DNA from: Weissella confusa
GTDB taxonomy: Bacteria > Bacillota > Bacilli > Lactobacillales > Lactobacillaceae
DNA length: 64,000 nt
Assembly (NCBI GenBank): GCA_041871065.1
Contig: CP168942.1
Span: forward strand, 870,501-934,500
Direction: 5' to 3'
Position numbers and translations under genes: made by a program. Numbering within the stretch: position 1 is the stretch's first letter; the number at the start of each line of letters is the position of its first letter. The notes beneath the pieces were generated by a model. That model was not told the origin of the DNA. It saw only the letters and a list, made by a program, of their open reading frames with translations, and made no database searches. Below are positions 59,892-64,000 of this stretch, piece by piece.

Positions 59892-61031
59892 ATGCCAAGT
59901 GAGAATGCAGAGAAACCAAGAAACTATCTCTATGAGGTGGACCTATTGCGCGTGTTGTTTATTTTCAGCGTGATTGCGACGCACGTGACGACGAAAATTA
60001 ATGAAGCAATTCCAAATGATACATTTGCTTCACAGTATTTATTTGCGACGCACATGACGCTACACTTCAGTCGGTTGGGCTTTATGTTCGTGTCTGGGTT
60101 AGTCATCTTTTTGAACTATTACGCTAAGAAACTGGATATTTGGCGGTTCTGGCGGAAGCGGTTCTTCGGGATTATCTGGGCGTACCTGCTTTGGATTTTG
60201 ATTTATACCAGTATTCAAGCGGCGATTCAAAATGCGACGGCTACCGAATTCTGGCGTACATTAACAAAGAACTGGTTGTATGGGGATGACTTCTACATGT
60301 ACTACGTGATCGTGACGCTACAGTTCTATCTAGTTTTTCCGGCGTTGCGATGGTTATTTAAGCGATTTAATCACGAGCGATTACTTGTAGTTTCGCTGAT
60401 TTTGCAACTAATCACGTTGACGGTTATCAAATATGTTATTCCAAACGTAGATACGTCGCACTGGCTATGGTGGTTTAGAGAGTACGGCTACAATTTCTTC
60501 ACGTATCAATTCTATTTTGTACTAGGTGGCTACGTGGCTATTCACTATCATCAAGTGATGTCGAAGCTAATGATGTATCGCCGTCAATTAACGGTGGCCG
60601 TGGGGGTGCTGGGTGCCTTAACAATTGCTGTGTTTGGCATTAATCGAAATGTTTTGGATCGCACAATTGATCAAGCACAAAACGTGCATCAACCGTTTGT
60701 CTTATTCTATGCGGTGGTTGTCATTGCATGGGCGATGACACTCGGTATGAAGTATGCCCAAGTACGCGAAAACAATGAGCTGCCAAAGTGGGTAGTGGAT
60801 GCAGTATCATTTGGGTCAAAAATTTCGTTTGGTATGTATCTGAGTCAAACTGTCATTTTGACTATTCTAAGTGCGTTACTCTCACATCTGTCGGTGGATT
60901 CATGGCTGCTATTGGTAACAGTACCAGTAAGTTTGCTGGTGGTCTTCGGGTTCACATACTTTCTCTCTGGTATGCTGTATCGCACGCCGAAGCTCAGCGT
61001 TTTAGCGGGCAAGTCACCACGGCGTTCATAA
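59892..61031 (+). CDS. Membrane acyltransferase (acyltransferase 3 family), second copy
   Basis: 379 residues with about 10 membrane helices. YEVDLLRVLFIFSVIATHVTTK carries the family histidine; a cytoplasmic KRFFGIIWAYLLW segment follows. It probably acetylates a surface polysaccharide or lipid carrier. ATG 59892 follows AGGAGG (59881-59886); the longer frame from 59826 lacks a ribosome site. It is unlinked to the polysaccharide cluster and distantly related to the protein at 14978. Confidence 0.85.
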   Translation: MPSENAEKPRNYLYEVDLLRVLFIFSVIATHVTTKINEAIPNDTFASQYLFATHMTLHFSRLGFMFVSGLVIFLNYYAKKLDIWRFWRKRFFGIIWAYLLWILIYTSIQAAIQNATATEFWRTLTKNWLYGDDFYMYYVIVTLQFYLVFPALRWLFKRFNHERLLVVSLILQLITLTVIKYVIPNVDTSHWLWWFREYGYNFFTYQFYFVLGGYVAIHYHQVMSKLMMYRRQLTVAVGVLGALTIAVFGINRNVLDRTIDQAQNVHQPFVLFYAVVVIAWAMTLGMKYAQVRENNELPKWVVDAVSFGSKISFGMYLSQTVILTILSALLSHLSVDSWLLLVTVPVSLLVVFGFTYFLSGMLYRTPKLSVLAGKSPRRS

Positions 61032-61095
61032 ATGAATGTTCATTCTTTTAAAATGTGGGTTGCTTTAATTTAATGCCGTACGAACGGCCATTTCC

Positions 61096-61104
61096 TGGTA
61101 TACT
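61096..61104 (+). promoter_or_regulatory. Extended -10 promoter of cca
   Basis: TGG directly before TATACT gives an extended -10 element, about 35 bases before ATG 61139. No strong -35 is seen. Confidence 0.6.
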
Positions 61105-61138
61105 TAAGGGACGAGTAAGTCCAAGGAGGACCTTTGAA

Positions 61139-62359
61139 ATGAAGTTAGAAAAGATGCCCGCCGAATTCGTGGCGGCGCTACCAATTCTTGAAACAATCGA
61201 AGCAGCCGGTTTTGAAGCGTACTTCGTTGGTGGATCAGTGCGTGACACTTTGTTGGGCAAGCCAATCCACGACGTTGATATTGCGACTTCTGCCTATCCT
61301 GAAGAAGTAAAGGCTTTGTTTGATCGTACAGTTGATACTGGTATTGAACATGGCACAGTGATGATTTTGGATCACGGCCAAGGTTATGAGACGACGACGT
61401 TCCGAACGGAATCAACGTACACGGATTTCCGTCGTCCTGACGAAGTAACGTTCGTCCGTTCACTAGAAGAAGACTTGAAGCGTCGGGATTTCACGGTGAA
61501 TGCCTTTGCGTTGACGAAGGACGGCGAAATTATTGATATGTTTGACGGCTTGTCAGACATGGACAATCATATCTTGCGTGCGGTTGGCGAAGCGGAAGAA
61601 CGTTTCCACGAAGATGCGTTGCGCATGATGCGTGCGGTTCGCTTTGCGGCGCAATTGGACTTCAAGATTGAAGAGAGGACGCTACAAGCTGTTAAGGATA
61701 ACGCACACTTGTTGGCCAACATTGCGATTGAGCGTACGAATGTCGAATTCACGAAGCTCCTTCAAGGTAAGGCAGCACGTTATGGTTTGCTAGAAATGAT
61801 TGCCACGACGTTGAACAAGTACATGCCCGGTCTTGAAACGGTCGACATTGATTTGATTGGCTATGCGGACTTGTTGGCTGATCAACAACCAGCCAACGAT
61901 GAAGAGGCCTGGACGTTGTTGGCCTTCGAACTTGGTTTGACACCTGAAGATGCAGGTATGTTCTTGAAGAAGTGGAAGCATTCAAATGACATGGTGAAGA
62001 CCATCAAGGCATCAATCAAGTTGTTGAACAAGTTACGCTTAGGTGATGTTGAAGCCTGGGATTTGTACGAGACTGGGGCAGCAATCGACAACGCACTTCG
62101 TGTTGCAACTTTGAGTGAGCTAGTGGTTGATGTGCCAAAGCTTGAAAGTCGCTATGCTGACTTGAAGATTAAGACGAAGAACGAATTGGCCTTTAATGGT
62201 GGTGATTTGACTAAGGGCATGGGCCTTAAGCCAGGACCATTGTTTGGCAAGATTTTGGCAACCCTTGAACGTAAGGTCGTTGCTGGTGATTTGGCAAACA
62301 ACCATGCTGTGTTGCAAGCTGAAGCACAAAAGATGGTAGAGAAAGAGACGAATAAGTAA
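61139..62359 (+). CDS. cca: CCA tRNA nucleotidyltransferase
   Basis: 406 residues, class II nucleotidyltransferase. GGSVRDTLLGKPIHDVDIATSAYPEEV (catalytic DxD), TVMILDHGQGYETTTFR, DLKRRDFTVNAFA and EDALRMMRAVRFAAQL match the Firmicutes type. It adds or repairs the 3' CCA of tRNAs. ATG 61139 follows AAGGAGGA at 8 bases; the longer frame from 61055 is rejected. The stop overlaps the start of the next gene (TAATG). Confidence 0.96.
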   Translation: MKLEKMPAEFVAALPILETIEAAGFEAYFVGGSVRDTLLGKPIHDVDIATSAYPEEVKALFDRTVDTGIEHGTVMILDHGQGYETTTFRTESTYTDFRRPDEVTFVRSLEEDLKRRDFTVNAFALTKDGEIIDMFDGLSDMDNHILRAVGEAEERFHEDALRMMRAVRFAAQLDFKIEERTLQAVKDNAHLLANIAIERTNVEFTKLLQGKAARYGLLEMIATTLNKYMPGLETVDIDLIGYADLLADQQPANDEEAWTLLAFELGLTPEDAGMFLKKWKHSNDMVKTIKASIKLLNKLRLGDVEAWDLYETGAAIDNALRVATLSELVVDVPKLESRYADLKIKTKNELAFNGGDLTKGMGLKPGPLFGKILATLERKVVAGDLANNHAVLQAEAQKMVEKETNK

Positions 62360-64000
62360 TGAAGCAACTACGCGCGACTGATTTAAAGAGTGTTTATGGT
62401 GAGAAAACACTACTTGACCAAGTATCTTTTTTGATTGAAACGGGCGACCGTGTCGGGATTGTTGGTGTGAATGGAACTGGTAAGACAACTTTGCTGAACG
62501 CCATTTCTGGTTTGAACCCAGCTGACAGTGGCTCAATCGATACGCCAAATGACTACACGATTGGTTATTTGCAACAAGAGCCACCACTAGACGGTGACAA
62601 GAAGGTGATGGAAGCTATCTTTGCTGGTGCGCAACCAGTGTTCCAATTGATTCGTGATTACGAAGCGGCTTTGGAAGCTTATTCAGCTAACCCAACTGAC
62701 GAGAAATTGTTGAACCGTTACACGAAGTTGGAACAACAAATGACGCAAGAAGATGCTTGGGTAGCTGAGTCTGAAGTGAAGACGATTTTGACGCAATTGC
62801 ACTTGCCTAACTTGGATTTGCCGGTGTCAGCTTTGTCTGGTGGACAACGTAAGCGTGTTGGATTGGCCCAAGTGTTGATTCAAGCGCCTGACTTGTTGCT
62901 TTTGGACGAGCCAACCAACCACTTGGATTTTGATTCAATCGAGTGGTTGGAAAAGTATTTGTCTGATTACAAGGGTGCTGTGATGACGGTTACCCACGAT
63001 CGTTACTTCTTGGATATCGTGACGAACCGCATTTTTGAAATGTCATTTGGTAAGTTGTACGAATACATTGGTAACTACGAGAAGTATGTGACGTCTAAGG
63101 CTGAACGTGTTGAGGCTGAAGCGGTTGCTGAACACAAGTCTGCCCAACTTTACAAGAAGGAATTGGCTTGGATGCGTACGGGTGCGAAGGCCCGTTCTAC
63201 GAAGCAAAAGGCCCGTGAAAATGCCTTTGCTGACTTGGCAGAGCAACAAGGAACCCGCCAAGTTGAAGGCGACGTTGAAGTGAATATGGGTCAACAACGT
63301 TTGGGTAAGAAGGTTATCAACATTGAACATGCTAGCTTGGCCTTTGATGGTCGTGTGATTTTGGATGATTTCAATGAATTGATTCAAGCGAACCAACGCA
63401 TTGGAATTACCGGTCCAAACGGAACCGGAAAGTCAACGTTGTTGAATGCGATTGCAGGTGTACAACAACTAGATTCTGGTGTGATTGAAATCGGTGAGAC
63501 GGTTAAGATGGCTTACTACACACAAGTCACAGAACCAATTCCTGAGGACAAGCGCATGCTGGCATACCTTTCTGAAGTTGCTGAAGAAGTGACTGATCGT
63601 GATGGTAACGTTGTGTCTGCTGCTGAACTGTTGGAGCAATTCTTGTTCCCAAGCTTCATGCACGGTACGTTGATTCGTCAACTTTCAGGTGGCGAGAAGC
63701 GTCGTTTGTACTTGTTGAAGTTGTTGATTCAACAACCAAACGTGTTGCTTTTGGACGAGCCAACTAACGACTTGGATATCGGCACGTTGACGGTTTTGGA
63801 AGATTATTTGCGTTCATTCGCTGGTACGGTTATTACCGTTTCCCACGACCGTTACTTCTTGGACAAGGTTGCTGACCAATTGATTATTTTCCGCGGTGCC
63901 GGTCAAATTACCCGTTACCGTGGGATGTTCAGCGATTACTTGGCGGAATTTGGTGCACCGACGACGGATGCTCAAAAGCCTGCTAAGCCAGCTGTTGAAA
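62359..64000 (+). CDS. ABC-F family ATPase (Uup-like), 3' end beyond the window
   Basis: At least 547 residues, open to the window edge. Two ABC domains: Walker A GVNGTGKTTL and GPNGTGKSTL, signatures LSGGQRKRVGLA and LSGGEKRRLYLL, Walker B LLLLDEPTNHLD and VLLLDEPTNDLD. The linker between them is basic and helical (KKELAWMRTGAKARSTKQKARE), the Uup subtype. There are no membrane segments. ABC-F proteins act on the ribosome to resolve stalled states; Uup also binds branched DNA in E. coli. It is translationally coupled to cca through TAATG, without a clear ribosome site of its own. Not a drug exporter. Confidence 0.92.
   Translation, partial: MKQLRATDLKSVYGEKTLLDQVSFLIETGDRVGIVGVNGTGKTTLLNAISGLNPADSGSIDTPNDYTIGYLQQEPPLDGDKKVMEAIFAGAQPVFQLIRDYEAALEAYSANPTDEKLLNRYTKLEQQMTQEDAWVAESEVKTILTQLHLPNLDLPVSALSGGQRKRVGLAQVLIQAPDLLLLDEPTNHLDFDSIEWLEKYLSDYKGAVMTVTHDRYFLDIVTNRIFEMSFGKLYEYIGNYEKYVTSKAERVEAEAVAEHKSAQLYKKELAWMRTGAKARSTKQKARENAFADLAEQQGTRQVEGDVEVNMGQQRLGKKVINIEHASLAFDGRVILDDFNELIQANQRIGITGPNGTGKSTLLNAIAGVQQLDSGVIEIGETVKMAYYTQVTEPIPEDKRMLAYLSEVAEEVTDRDGNVVSAAELLEQFLFPSFMHGTLIRQLSGGEKRRLYLLKLLIQQPNVLLLDEPTNDLDIGTLTVLEDYLRSFAGTVITVSHDRYFLDKVADQLIIFRGAGQITRYRGMFSDYLAEFGAPTTDAQKPAKPAVE

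Noticed and set aside
62359..64000. A drug-efflux ABC transporter
   Set aside because: Two ABC domains are joined by a soluble basic linker and there are no membrane segments. This is the ABC-F class, which acts on ribosomes.

Overview
This window looks like the chromosome of a lactic acid bacterium of the Weissella/Leuconostoc group, most likely Weissella. The reasons are moderate GC, overwhelming use of TTG for leucine, Gram-positive ribosome binding sites, KxYKxGKxW signal peptides, and wall proteins carrying the aromatic, glycine-rich 'YG' repeats known from glucansucrases of this group. Genus level is an inference. There are about 52 protein genes, almost all on the + strand. I saw no tRNA, rRNA, CRISPR array or insertion sequence.

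Layout. (1) 1-1015: the end of an unknown gene, then map. (2) 1029-29082: a 28-kb surface region. It holds a priming sugar-phosphate transferase, a Wzz-like copolymerase, a Wzy-like polymerase, a DUF4422 transferase, UDP-galactopyranose mutase (glf), two back-to-back pairs of a large GT-C-like membrane protein plus a GtrB/CsbB-like polyprenyl-phosphate glycosyltransferase, a GlfT-like GT2, an acyltransferase, two Wzx-like flippases and an LtaS-like phosphoglycerol transferase. Interleaved are secreted proteins: a GH25 muramidase, an NlpC/P60 protein, two SGNH hydrolases, a lysozyme-like protein and a Ser-rich anchored protein. (3) 29116-33740: the CIRCE-controlled hrcA-grpE-dnaK-dnaJ operon, followed by a possible structured RNA. 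(4) 33952-38937: two hypotheticals, rnz, recJ, apt. (5) 38985-42274: lexA (minus strand), a frameshifted membrane gene, a DUF896 gene and yneF. (6) 42492-45368: an NlpC/P60-YG protein, plsC (minus strand), trmN6-like and a GIY-YIG gene. (7) 45524-54411: rpsB and tsf-pyrH-frr, with a 5.9-kb block of secreted genes (tandem GH53 protein, Ser-rich anchored protein, LysM-CHAP hydrolase) inserted between rpsB and tsf. (8) 54598-58100: amt with a GlnR box, a 34-codon gene with its own signals, and glmS behind a palindromic operator. (9) 58209-64000: a solitary HsdR_N-like nuclease, a 0.6-kb gene-poor gap, an acyltransferase, cca and the start of an ABC-F gene.

How it fits together. Six secreted enzymes with different catalytic heads share the same roughly 85-residue YG module (17 complete copies), so they probably bind one common surface polymer, plausibly the polysaccharide made by the neighbouring genes. 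Several have matches or near matches to the WalR box upstream, which would tie them to wall homeostasis.

The most unusual points are: a LexA lacking both its catalytic serine and its Ala-Gly cleavage site; a DnaJ without the zinc-finger domain in the stress operon; a GH53 protein whose first domain has lost its nucleophile; a membrane gene split exactly at an in-phase A_AAA_AAA slippery heptamer; a GlmS whose nucleophilic Cys is at codon 3; and a strong structured-RNA candidate after dnaJ.
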